This document shows positions 26,264 to 37,300 of a stretch of DNA of 64,000 nt, in pieces. Every line of letters starts with the position of its first letter. Position 1 is the stretch's first letter. The translations under genes were made by a program, and so were the position numbers. Source of the DNA: Wolfiporia cocos (taxonomy: Eukaryota > Basidiomycota > Agaricomycetes > Polyporales > Phaeolaceae); the NCBI GenBank assembly GCA_029448655.1, contig JACCLO010000004.1:1550001-1614000 (forward strand). Reading direction: 5' to 3'. A model generated the notes under the pieces. That model was not told the DNA's origin. It saw nothing but the letters and a program-made list of their open reading frames with translations, and made no database searches.

Positions 26264-27146
26264 ATGTTTGACACCTTTCTTGTCCCATATTATGATGTCA
26301 TCGGGAGTCATTTTTGGCTTTCGGAGCAGGACGCACCTTCGCCTGTCCCAGTCTCCACCTACTCGGAGATTGCACTCGGGAACCCATACCTGTATCCCGA
26401 AGTATGTAGCCTAGTTCATGTATTGCGTATTGGTTGACCTGGCGGCAGGTTAGTGAGCCCGTGTCACAGATTACATCCAATCCCCCACCACAACTTGCGG
26501 TAAGATATCGCATGAGACACCTGGTACACTACTCTTTACACATGCTGTAGATAAACTCTTCGGAACATGTGCGTGAAAGGCAGCGGGTACCACAGCCTCG
26601 CTATCGGTGCATAAGCGTTGCCAGTCGTTCCACACTCAGGCACGAGATCCTCTTCAAGAAGCACGGGAGAGTTGGCATTCGTCTTGCAGATGCTGCCGCC
26701 GGGAGAGTACATAATCTCGATTATGGCATGACGCCAGTACTCCGTGAGCTTGACGGACAGAAGGCGTCAATCAGAATATTGGTGAGACTTGAAACAATCA
26801 TTCTCTCCGGTTCTGATCCGCGAGTGCTTAGTGGCCTGGATACACGGACTATTCCAAGCAATTCAACATCAAGCGCACGCGAAACGGCACAACGATACCA
26901 ATCTCGTTGAATGATCTAGTCCAAAAGATTGCTAGAGAGACTTGTAACTTTGTAAAGGTCAGTTATCTTGGTAGATCATCGAATATTTGCTCATCAGATC
27001 ATTAGACGCGTGCCGGAGAGCACTGCACAAGGCCTGAGTGGAAACTCGGTATAGATTATATCTGGCTGGAACATATCTACCTGATCGGCGTCGTTGTCGC
27101 CTCCAAAGGAAGTGTTCAGCCCATATTTGACGTCTTCAGAGAGTAA
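26264..27146 (+). CDS. Member B of the seven-copy gene family
   Basis: Four exons, ATG at 26264, TAA at 27144-27146. Exon 1 (26264-26401, 46 codons) ends at a GTATGT donor. Exon 2 ends at 26781 after GQKASIRIL. Exon 3 (26832-26957, 42 codons) starts WPGYTDYSKQFNIK and ends in the predicted helix LVQKIARETCNFVK. Exon 4 (27006-27146, 47 codons) contains PEWKLGIDYIWLEHIYLIGV and ends SKGSVQPIFDVFRE. The exon boundaries I traced are all in phase 0. It is closest to member C. Possibly expressed; no stop or frameshift was seen. Function unknown. Confidence 0.78.
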
Positions 27147-30100
27147 AAAAAAGTCCTTACGTTCTACATGCTATCTGCTTCCGAGTATCGAGGACGCCAT
27201 AATCGTTTTCTACTCACATTTCCCCATGTTTCTGAAGATATATGCTTTGGTATGGACATGCGTTCACGTTCCTATTTTGACCTCCTAGCCGAGGATGCCG
27301 ATGCTATGAGCTCACTGTATGCTGTATTTATATATGTGCATAATTATCTATATCCTATTGCATAGGTGAATAGAGATTGAACTATCTTAAGCTAAATGTC
27401 TCTCATTAGAGAACGTATCCTTCGTCGATCAGCTTAACCGGCTTGTATTCTCTTCTCTTATCGTCAAAAGGGAGACGAGATGAATATCCGAATGGGCCCG
27501 TTTCAACTGGGTTGGTATTGCTAGCGACTATCCTCAACGCGTAGGGAAGTTACAGCTAATTAGCCGCTAAAGTAACTCATCGTCAATAGTCATATCGCCT
27601 TATCTATACCACCATTGATGTCTCCCTCCCCCTTCTTTCTCCTCTTCATGCTGCTGCTTGCTTTTGTCTTCTTTTGGACTTTGCTAAGGGAGTTCGTTTG
27701 ATTGGCTAGTCAGCAAGAATGTTTCGGAGGGTGATCATCACCATGAAATCACAGTATCAAAGCCGAATCGTTGATCGCAATCAAGAGCACTTCAAAAGCA
27801 ACACTCGATTTGATGGCACATCCAGTTCATTGCCCTGCCTTGAAATATGCTGATATCATGAATTCTCGGCAATGACACTACCATGATGCACGGGAACTTA
27901 GGTCGTCTGACCATACATGTTGCATAAGCAACAGCAGTACGTTTGATTGACTAAATATCATTTGCTCACGGTGATGATAAGATATGATCCGCTGGACTGA
28001 ACATGCTTGCATCTCCGTCGTGTTATGGGTGCAGTCCACTCCACCGGGTCAGCGCGTAACTTTGGCGAGCCACGAGACTTGTCGCCATGAGAACATGAAA
28101 TGGCACGTTTCGCACGACCCTTCATAAGAACCTACGGAGTCAGTACTGCCCAATTACTCGGCCGGATGCTGCATCAGTACAGTACGAACTCCGCCTCATC
28201 TATATCCACGTGATTCTCAGTGGTCCATGGGCCACGATGAACAACGATCGCAATTCGTATGCGAGTCGAAGTACTCTGTACTGCGGTGAATGCATGAAAA
28301 TGATTCTTGCAAGCATAGGAAGGATTAATCGGCCAATCATGGACTACTCACAGGAGGATTAGGAAGCCACCCGCAGCCTTGTTGCTACTACTACGTTTGA
28401 GTGGGGTTTGAATGCGGATCTGAGAGCATCTGTACACACTTTGCGAGGCGCGTGTTCTATCATCGAGGTTCTCACTACGTCGAGGAAGCTATGCTAACGA
28501 GTTGGCTCTGTCATTGAGCTTTGTTGTGATAATGAACGTGCTGGAATTCTCATGCTGGGATATTAAAGATCGCACCATTACGTATATCGATCTGTATTCC
28601 TGGCGTAGACGGATATTTCATTGGCTTGGTGTAGCATGCGATAGGGGCGCGGTCAACGGTGTTGCAGTTGCAGCCGATAAGCTTTGATTACATAAAGTTC
28701 GCGCGGAAGGCGGTTCTAAGGGGATCACATCTTGATCGCTACTCGATGCCCACCCCAGAGGTTTAAGCGCTTGTTCCTGTAGTAGCGGGGTCAAGATGCG
28801 CGGGTTCCTACGCTCTCGTACGATTGGTTCTCCTCCGAGTCCCACTGCAGAGAAGGCTTACTGAGCTACGCCTCTCTGCAATCAAAGGCATTCTTATCGC
28901 GCGCTGTCGTGAGACCCAATAACGATGTTCAGCCGTAATGCAATAACAATTGGGCCAAAATGCCAACTCTGTTGGCATTTGCAAGTCTCAGTACTTAAGC
29001 TATTACGGCACATGGTCGTGATGTGCTCGTGACAATTCTGCTCGAGGCCGGCTGCGCAGCAAAATGCTGATATCCACTGGTGGCCTCATGATAGATACCT
29101 TGCGGAGTGCCATGCATCATGAACAGCATATGCCTTGAGGTTTTCGCACCGCGAGAGGCAATTCTGCGTGCACTGCCGTTCATCATTCTGCGATCAGGCT
29201 AGATTGAGAGAAACAGTGAACCTGCATTTCTTTTACCCGCAGTAGTTTTGACTCTCATTTCTATGACCGGTCGCTACTATCCTCACCTGTTGGGAGGGAC
29301 TGTCAATAACTAGAAGATTAGATCGATTAGAGCTCACCTACCATCGATGGCTCCTGACATTGGTGTGGCCGACAGTTCCGTTGGCGAGTTGGCTATCTAG
29401 TGGAAGCTGAGATATGAGACTTGTCCAACGGCTGCCAGTGCCACGTCCGACCGAACGCTGTTGCATCAGCGCCAGCACCGCAGCACAAAGGCGCCAATCA
29501 GCAGCGGCTGATCGGTCCATCCTAACAATGCATCGCCAGCATCCAGCATTGTATTGACCCCAGTACGGCGTGCCACCAACGCCGACAGGCTTGCCACCGA
29601 AGTCAAACACTATCCATCATTTGACAAGGCAATGCAGCTTCCTGGCGTGTTGAGCGGGTGGTGGCGCTGATGAAGTATCATGAGAATGACATCGGGGAGG
29701 CGTCCTTGGGTGTACCCTGGGATCCCCGTTCACAAGTAGCTCGTTCCTCCGTTATTTTCACCGTTAAATCGTTGGCAATTCTTTAGCAGATGTTTGTGCC
29801 GTTTAGATTGCTCTCTCATGCAATCAATTAGGCAGTATTTACTGAGAACATTCCTCAGCCCTATTATTTCTTGGCGGTGAACCACACATCTGATGGTGGA
29901 GTGTATTATCTAGTAATATTACGGTACTCATGGCAGATACTTGTCGTCAGCAAGGGCCCGTATGTGGCATTTCCACATGGTGCCCGTCACCTCCGCCTAC
30001 TGTAATGGCTTGGTTGTTCTTCTTGAATCATCCGCGGGAGGTCCTGGGCCGTCTAGACTATGGTAGGTGTCTGCACATGCATCTCACGCCTTGTCTATGA

Positions 30101-30240
30101 TGCTGAGTAAACGATGCGGTGCAGTGAGCATGTTGGCTGAGCGTACCCCAAATCACTGGACTGTTCCGTGATATCCATGCTATCGAGATGAGTGTACTGA
30201 AGTCAATTTGCATTGATCAAATATTACATTTAGGAATCGG
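27147..30240. other. No gene recognised; decayed fragments
   Basis: Includes 28870-29190, which shares blocks with 12917-15050 (listed as relics). A minus-strand frame at 29338-29610 has no recognisable domain. The right end is the insertion site of element 1. Confidence 0.4.
28870..29190 (-). pseudogene. Relic sharing blocks with 12917-13171 and 14818-15052
   Basis: The blocks near 28915-28985 and 29085-29125 resemble 13050-13125 and 14865-14900 respectively. The minus-strand reading contains stops between the matching parts. No protein family was recognised. Confidence 0.28.
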
Positions 30241-30245
30241 CTTAC

Positions 30246-30618
30246 TGTCACAAGCCGATTTCTTTCGCCTAGCTAGTGACTAGAGCCTGAACCCTTATCT
30301 TATCTAAGCGCGCGCCTAAGCAGTCACGTGCAAGACCCCGAACACCCTATCACGTGTTACCAGCCCCCCGGACACTCTATGCCGTGTACTTACACCCATT
30401 ATAGGGTTTACCATAATATCGGACTCTCAGCTTACGTAATAACTGTACAGTAGCCAAACAGTGTACAAACAGTAGAATAGCATATATACTGGCCGACGAG
30501 CAGGGTAGCACCCCAGACTCGTCTTGGCCTTATACGCCTTGAGTAGCCTCAGACTAGGATTGCGCTGAAACGCGAGTAACAATCCCCTGAGTAGTTGCTT
30601 GAAGTGTTGCTTGTGTCA
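30246..30618 (+). repeat. Element 1, 5' LTR
   Basis: 373 bp, starts TGTCACAAGC and ends GCTTGTGTCA, so the tips form a near-perfect inverted repeat. A TATA-like CATATATACT is at 30481-30490. The sequence AGACTCGTCTT at 30515-30525, about 30 nt further, is the likely start of the transcript and of the R region. Confidence 0.95.
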
Positions 30619-30619
30619 T

Positions 30620-30630
30620 AAGACGAGTCT
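30620..30630 (+). promoter_or_regulatory. Element 1, putative self-priming primer-binding site
   Basis: AAGACGAGTCT starts two bases after the end of the 5' LTR. It is the exact reverse complement of AGACTCGTCTT at 30515-30525, the expected first 11 nt of the RNA. No TGG-starting, tRNA-type binding site is found at this place. This is the layout known from Tf1/sushi-type elements, which prime reverse transcription from their own RNA 5' end. Confidence 0.7.
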
Positions 30631-31386
30631 CCACCCCGTGTAGCGGTTTACCCTACACAACCCCGGCGCACTAGGGGCAAAGTGCACCTTTCTTTCGCTC
30701 TTGTTGAACTTCGGTTCTCCGAGCACGTGATTGGTTTCCATACCCGCCACATCCCAGGGTTAAGGGATTAGAGTTCTGGGGGAATCTTGCGAACAGCGTG
30801 CAGGGGACCTCTCCTGCCACTGCTTCTAAGCTACTGGACCAACACCGTGCAACGCGGTTGTAAAGGTCTTGGGTTACAACCCCACCACAGTAACTGTGCA
30901 CCCGACGCGTAATAGTCAAAGGCGTTAAGGGGCCCTGTGGCAGTGTACAGAGGCACTGGTCGTCTATTTACGGGCCTTACTGCCCCGACGATACGCGCAT
31001 TACCGCGCCCCCGTTACTATACAACCCAGCGCGTAACCCGCGGCTGAAGAGGCAGGAAATCGCCTAATACTGTACCGGCACTTGCCGCCATACGGTAGAA
31101 CTTTTACACGCCCCACCACATAGGCGGATAGTTCCCGTGCCCCCGGTATCCTGAATTAGCTTCAGGGCTGGACGAGGTTTCGGAGGCTGCGTTTTCTCGC
31201 CGGCTTTGGGAAGAAAACCCCTTAGCGTTTCTTGGCACATCTCCGAAAAGAGGTGGACGCAGTTTGTAGTGGATTGAGACTTTCTAGTTACCACCCCGAT
31301 AGCTCTTCGGAGGCGCCACAGTGGGCAGGTAGCGGTCTCGATCGCGACTACACTTTTCATACCTATACACTTTCATCCTACATACA

Positions 31387-34300
31387 ATGGCCGCCCCCCA
31401 CGACATCAACTACATCCGCAACCCGCGGCCTGAAACCCCGGCCGATATTCCGCTCCCCGGTTCCGCTGGCACGAACCCGTTCCTACCAGGCCAGTGGGTA
31501 AACTACCAAATGCACGGCCTACCAGAGGAATTCTCCCTCCTTTCGGTGGCCGACAGCATGCACGCCCCACGACCACCGGTAGAGGCCGCCCCGGTCCGCA
31601 CCGAAACAATAGGCGAACACCAGCCCGCTCGCTCACTCCCCCTTGGAGGGTCAGTAGAAGACCAAGGTCCCGGTATTGAAGAAATGGACCTAGCCTTCCA
31701 GTTGGCCAGGGAGCAGTCCAACACGGTGCGCGCAGATAACCGGCTGGGACACATCGACTCGCCACTCGCCATGCAATGGGCATTCCCGCCCAACCCCACA
31801 ACGGCAGACTTCGGCGCGCGATGCCAACAGGTCGCGCAGGCAATGGTAGCGGCAGGGACATGGTCACGAGAAATGGGAGCCCGGTTCCTACGGGAGGCTC
31901 AACGGTTACAAGCGGACGCCCTCCAAGCCGGAGACGCAGCGTCACTCCACAGCCAGGCACCTCCCCCCGTCAGAACCCCCGTCTCGGTCGCAGAGAGTAG
32001 GTTCCGTCCGGTAGAAAACTGGGTCAGATCGGTGCACATGCACTCTCCCCAGCGGACACCGCGCGGATCCCGGCCTCTCCCCACTCCCCCGACTCGTGGA
32101 AACTCCCGGCAGACAAACCCATTCCTACCCGGCTACACACCCCCGGTACTTACGGCCCCAGCACCCGTCCGCCCCGACACCTTCGCCCAGGCAGTCCGTC
32201 CCCCACTGACGCACGATATATTCGGTAACCCCGTGCCGACACAGAACGCGCGCGTGAACACCTGGGGAGCCGCGCCTCTCCAGGGAACTCGCGCGTCTAT
32301 GTGGAGACCAATGAAACCGGCATCGTCGCAGTGGGATGCATACTCAATACTGCCCGAACCACAGCCCGACCCCCGGTACAAGTCCAAGGTCAGGGAACCG
32401 GAGGCGTTCACCGGCACCGGGTTCACGGACTGGTACATGCGGCTCCAGTTGTACATCGACGACAACGCCCCCATCCTTTTCACCGACTCCAAAAAGGTGG
32501 GCGCGGCAATCTCGCTGATCCGCGGTCCAAAGGTCGACGCATGGGTAACGGCGTTCACCAGGGAACATTACCTGGGAGGACAATGGAGAATCAGCTGGCA
32601 ACGGTTCGTCTGGGAGCTGCACCAAAAGTTCGATGACCCGGACCTGGAGAAAAAGGCAGCGGTAGCGGCAGAGCGCCTCACCATGACGCTCGGTAAAGGC
32701 GAGGAATACTTCCAGGAGCTGGAACGACTCCTGGGAGAAGCCAAGTACGACCGGGAGAACCAGGTGGTCCATAGCTGGGTCACCAGGGCCATCCCCAAGG
32801 ACATTTATTCCTCGGTTCACCAGGCGTTCGTCGCCGCCACCGTCAACGACAAATCGCAGCGCGGGTACAATGTCCAGATCCCGGAGGACTATGAGTCATG
32901 GAAACAGGCCATCCTCCGGACCGACAATGCGATGCGTCGACTCCGGGACGAGGAAAAACTTCGGAGCGGCAGGAGCACCACGGACAAGGGCAAGGAGCGT
33001 GCTAAGCCCGAGCGCGCTCCCCGAGCGGAACCAACTGCGGAAGAAAGGGCAAACTTGCTCAAGAGGAAGTGCCACTCTTGCAGCAAGACGCAGGCCGAGG
33101 CACCTGGTAAAGGATGCACCAAGACATCCTGGCACCAGCCGAACTGGCGGCCCAAGACCAACACCACCCCCGCCGCCAGTGGATCCGGAACACAGCGAAC
33201 CCGGCAGGCTATCGCAGGGAATGACGCTCCTACGGTCCTCAGCGAGATCCCCCAGGAGGACTTTGTCCGAATGGTGGCCGCCTGGGCCAAGGAGAACCCT
33301 GACGCCGCAAAGGAAGCCGGGTTCGCACCCACTCAGGTAAGTCCCTCCCCCTCGAATCGCTTTTCAGTATTGGAAGTAGAAGAACCAGTAAACTCCAAAA
33401 AAAGTGACTCGGCTGCCACGGAGAACGACGAACCGGTGGATGGACTATATGGGCTAGAGACCGGGGCCCCGATATTAGAACCAGTATCTGTACCTCTCGC
33501 ATCTGTAGAATCGGACATAGATAACGACGACGGAGCTTCAACATGCTCCGACGACTCGTTTGTAACAGCCTTGGAGGCGCCTCCCACTGGAGCGTGGCGG
33601 GAGGCAAATACCGTGCTTAATTCCTCCAATGTTAATGTAACATATGTTCCGATGGATGTGGACCCGGTAGTGACACCTGATGTGGAAATGGCAGACGCAT
33701 CAGGTGCCACTAAGAAATCAGAAAAGAAAGTGCGGCGTAGACGCGTCAAGAAAAGGACGGTCACGCTCGACATATACCTAGACCACCCGCGGGCAATCCC
33801 ACCTGAGCGCAAAAGCGAAGGTGCCGCCGGGTACGACCTCTACTCTGCGGAGGAGGTCGTCGTTCCTAATGGGAAACGTATCACCGTAGATACTGGCATC
33901 AAAATCAGGATGCCAGCCGGTGTATACGGACGTATCGCCCCACGATCTGGACTCGCCCTCAAGGGAGTCGACGTGGAGGGCGGTGTAGTAGACGAAGACT
34001 ACACCGGCCGAGTAAAAGTCATACTGAATAATCAGACTGGAGCAGATTATCAGGTCGAGTATGGGGACAGAATCGCCCAGTTCATACTCGAATGTAATAT
34101 GACACCCAACACCAAGATTGTCAAAACGATCCGCGAAACCACGCGAGGAACACAGGGTTTCGGTTCAACTGGTGAAAAACTCAGGGGAAGTGTAGTGGTC
34201 ATCCAGACGGGAAAACGGGGAAAGCAGATCGAAGTACCGATCACTCTCCACCGCCCCGACGGACGTGCCCTCTTCACAAAGGCTCTCATCGATTCCGGTT

Positions 34301-37300
34301 CCACTGGATCGGTGATCAGTAAGTCCTACGTGGAGGAACACCGACTCGAGCAGATCCCATTGGACCGCCCTATCAAGCTGTTCAACGCGGACGGATCGAC
34401 CAACAGCATGGGGCTCATGACGCATTACGTCGAACTCCAAATGCAGATCGACACGCACTTGGAAACCCGCAAGTTCCACGTCACGGAACTTGGCTCCGCG
34501 GACATCTTTCTAGGCTTCGACTGGCTCGAAGACCACAACCCTTCCATCGACTGGAAGAAGCGACGGATCACGTTCTCTTGCGACTGCGAACACGAGCAGA
34601 TCGAGGACGGTGATCACATTTACTACATTTTCGCTGACGCATGGATCCGAAACAGGGACGAATGCAGAGCGGACATCGCCGAACGAGTCCGCGCCACGAA
34701 GGCCACCGAAATCGCCATCGCGACTGGCAAAACCACGGAAGCCAAAACGTTCGAGGAGGTCGTACCCGAGTACTTGCACGAATTCAAAGACGTGTTTGAG
34801 GAAAAGGAATTCGACACACTCCCGGAACGACGACCGTGGGATCACGCCATCGAGCTCCTCCCCAATTCGGAACCATACGCGGGCAAGATCTACGCCCTTT
34901 CACCTAGAGAACAAGAAGCATTGGACGATTTCCTAGAAGAACAATTGCGCACGGGCCGCATCCGCCCATCGAAGTCACCATGGGGGGCACCCTTCTTCTT
35001 TGTCAAAAAGAAGGATGGGAAACTACGCCCTATCCAGGACTATCGAAAGTTGAACCAGATGACCAAGAAGAACAAGTACCCGCTCCCGCTCATCACGGAG
35101 CTACTCAACAAGCTTAAACGTGCTAAGTACTTTTCCAAATTGGACATTCGTTGGGGATACACCAACGTCCGAATCAAGGAAGGCGACGAAGAGAAAGCCG
35201 CCTTCATCACTAATAGAGGGCTCTACGAGCCATTAGTGATGTTCTTCGGAATGTGCAACGCACCAGGCACGTTCCAGACCTTGATGAACGACATATTTAG
35301 AGACCTAGTCCTCACGGGGAAGGTCATTGTATATTTGGACGATATCCTTATTTTCACGGAGAACCAGAAAGAACATAGAGAGATCCTGCGCAGGGTTCTT
35401 TTGGTTCTCCGTCAAAATAAGCTGACCTGTAAACCAGAAAAATGCGAGTTCGAGAAATCCGAAGTAGAGTACCTAGGGCACATAATCTCTCACGGGGAAA
35501 TCCGTATGGACCCCGCGAAGGTCGCCGCAGTAGCCGAATGGCCGGCACCTCGGAACAAGAAAGAAGTACAATCCTTTATAGGATTTGCCAACTTCTACCG
35601 GAGATTCATACCCAAGTTCTCAACGGTAGCACGCCCCCTTATCAATCTAACCAAAGATGGAGAATGGCAATGGGGCGTGACAGAACAGGAATGCTTCGAC
35701 AAGTTAAAAAACATCTTCGTCACAGCACCTGTACTAGGGATACCAAACGATGACGATCCATTCCGCATTGAGGCAGATTCGTCAGACTTCGCAACTGGAG
35801 CCTGCCTCATGCAGAATCAAGACGGCATCTGGAAACCCATAGCGTATCACTCAAAGACGCTACTACCGGCAGAACGAAACTACGAGATTTACGATCGCGA
35901 ACTACTGGCCATAATGCGCGCCCTAGACGAATGGCGGCATTTTGTAATGGGTGCAAAACACCCTGTAGAAGTACTAACGGACCATAAGAATCTAGAATAC
36001 TTTAAAACCCCACAGAAGATTAATCCGCGACAAGCCCGGTGGATGACGGAACTCGCCGAGTATGACCTACAACTCGTGCACATCCCCGGGAAGACCAATG
36101 GAAGGGCAGACGGCCTATCCCGAAGAGGCGATCACGACGACAACAAGGATCACCTCGAAGGACAGATCGTCTTGAAGGAACACCTCTTCGCCAAAGACAG
36201 CGCAGAAAGGCTGAGATCCTCATTCTATACCCTACCTCACGGGATCACCCACGAGGAGGTAAAAGAGAGGGTCAAAGCGGAAGCCGCTCTCTACGACAAG
36301 GAGGTAGTAGAAGGATCAGTGGAAACGGCCGAGGACGGCCTACGCTACAGGAGGGGGAAGCTGATCATTCCGAGAGACGAGGAATTAATCGGAAAAATCA
36401 TTTCGTCATTCCACGACACGGTCTCGGCAGGACATCCCGGCACTGAAAACACGTACACCGCCATTCATCGATCATATTGGTGGCCAAAGATGCGAAACGA
36501 CATCCGCCAGTACGTCAAGGCATGCATCAAATGCCAAAGAGCCAAGCCAGACCGCTCGAAGAGAGCCGCACCACTGAACCCGAATCCAACACCCACACAC
36601 AACTGGGAGAACATTTCCGTCGATATGATCACGGGACTCCCAGTATCCAAGGGTCGGGACGCTATTATTGTAGTTGTAGATATGAAATCCAAGGACTATA
36701 TCGCAGTCCCAACCACAACCAGGCTTACTGCCGAAGGTTGGGCCAACATATTTGTAGATAAAGTATATGCACAACACGGACTACCAAAGAAAGTATTTAG
36801 CGACAGAGGACCACAGTTTGTATCGGACTTCATCAAAGATGTATACCGTAGATTAGGCATCGAGGGAAACCCCAGTACCGCGTTCCACCCACAGACAGAC
36901 GGGCAGACGGAGCGAATGAACCAGGAACTGGAGATGTACCTACGATTATTTATTAACGACACCCATACCAACTGGCCGGACTTACTCCCGCTAGCAGCAT
37001 TTGCGTACAAGTGTCATGTACATAGTAGTACGGGCTACAGCCCCTTTTACCTCACTCACGGATACCACCCATTTACAGGCGTGGAGGCACCAGAGCTGGA
37101 AGAGGGGGTGGGAACAGCCAAGGACTGGGTCGAACACATGCACGAAATCAGCCAAACCGCTTCGAAGAACCTCGAGAAAGCCAAACTTCGTATGAAAGAA
37201 TACTACGACCGGAAACGAACCAACCCCCACGAGTACAACGAGGGAGACATGGTTTGGGTCGATGGGCGGAACATTAACATGGGAAACCCTACGAAGAAAC

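Noticed and set aside
30824..30900. tRNA-like look of part of the element 1 leader (GGGTTACAACCCC)
   Set aside because: No acceptor stem and no proper T loop could be folded; probably a plain hairpin.
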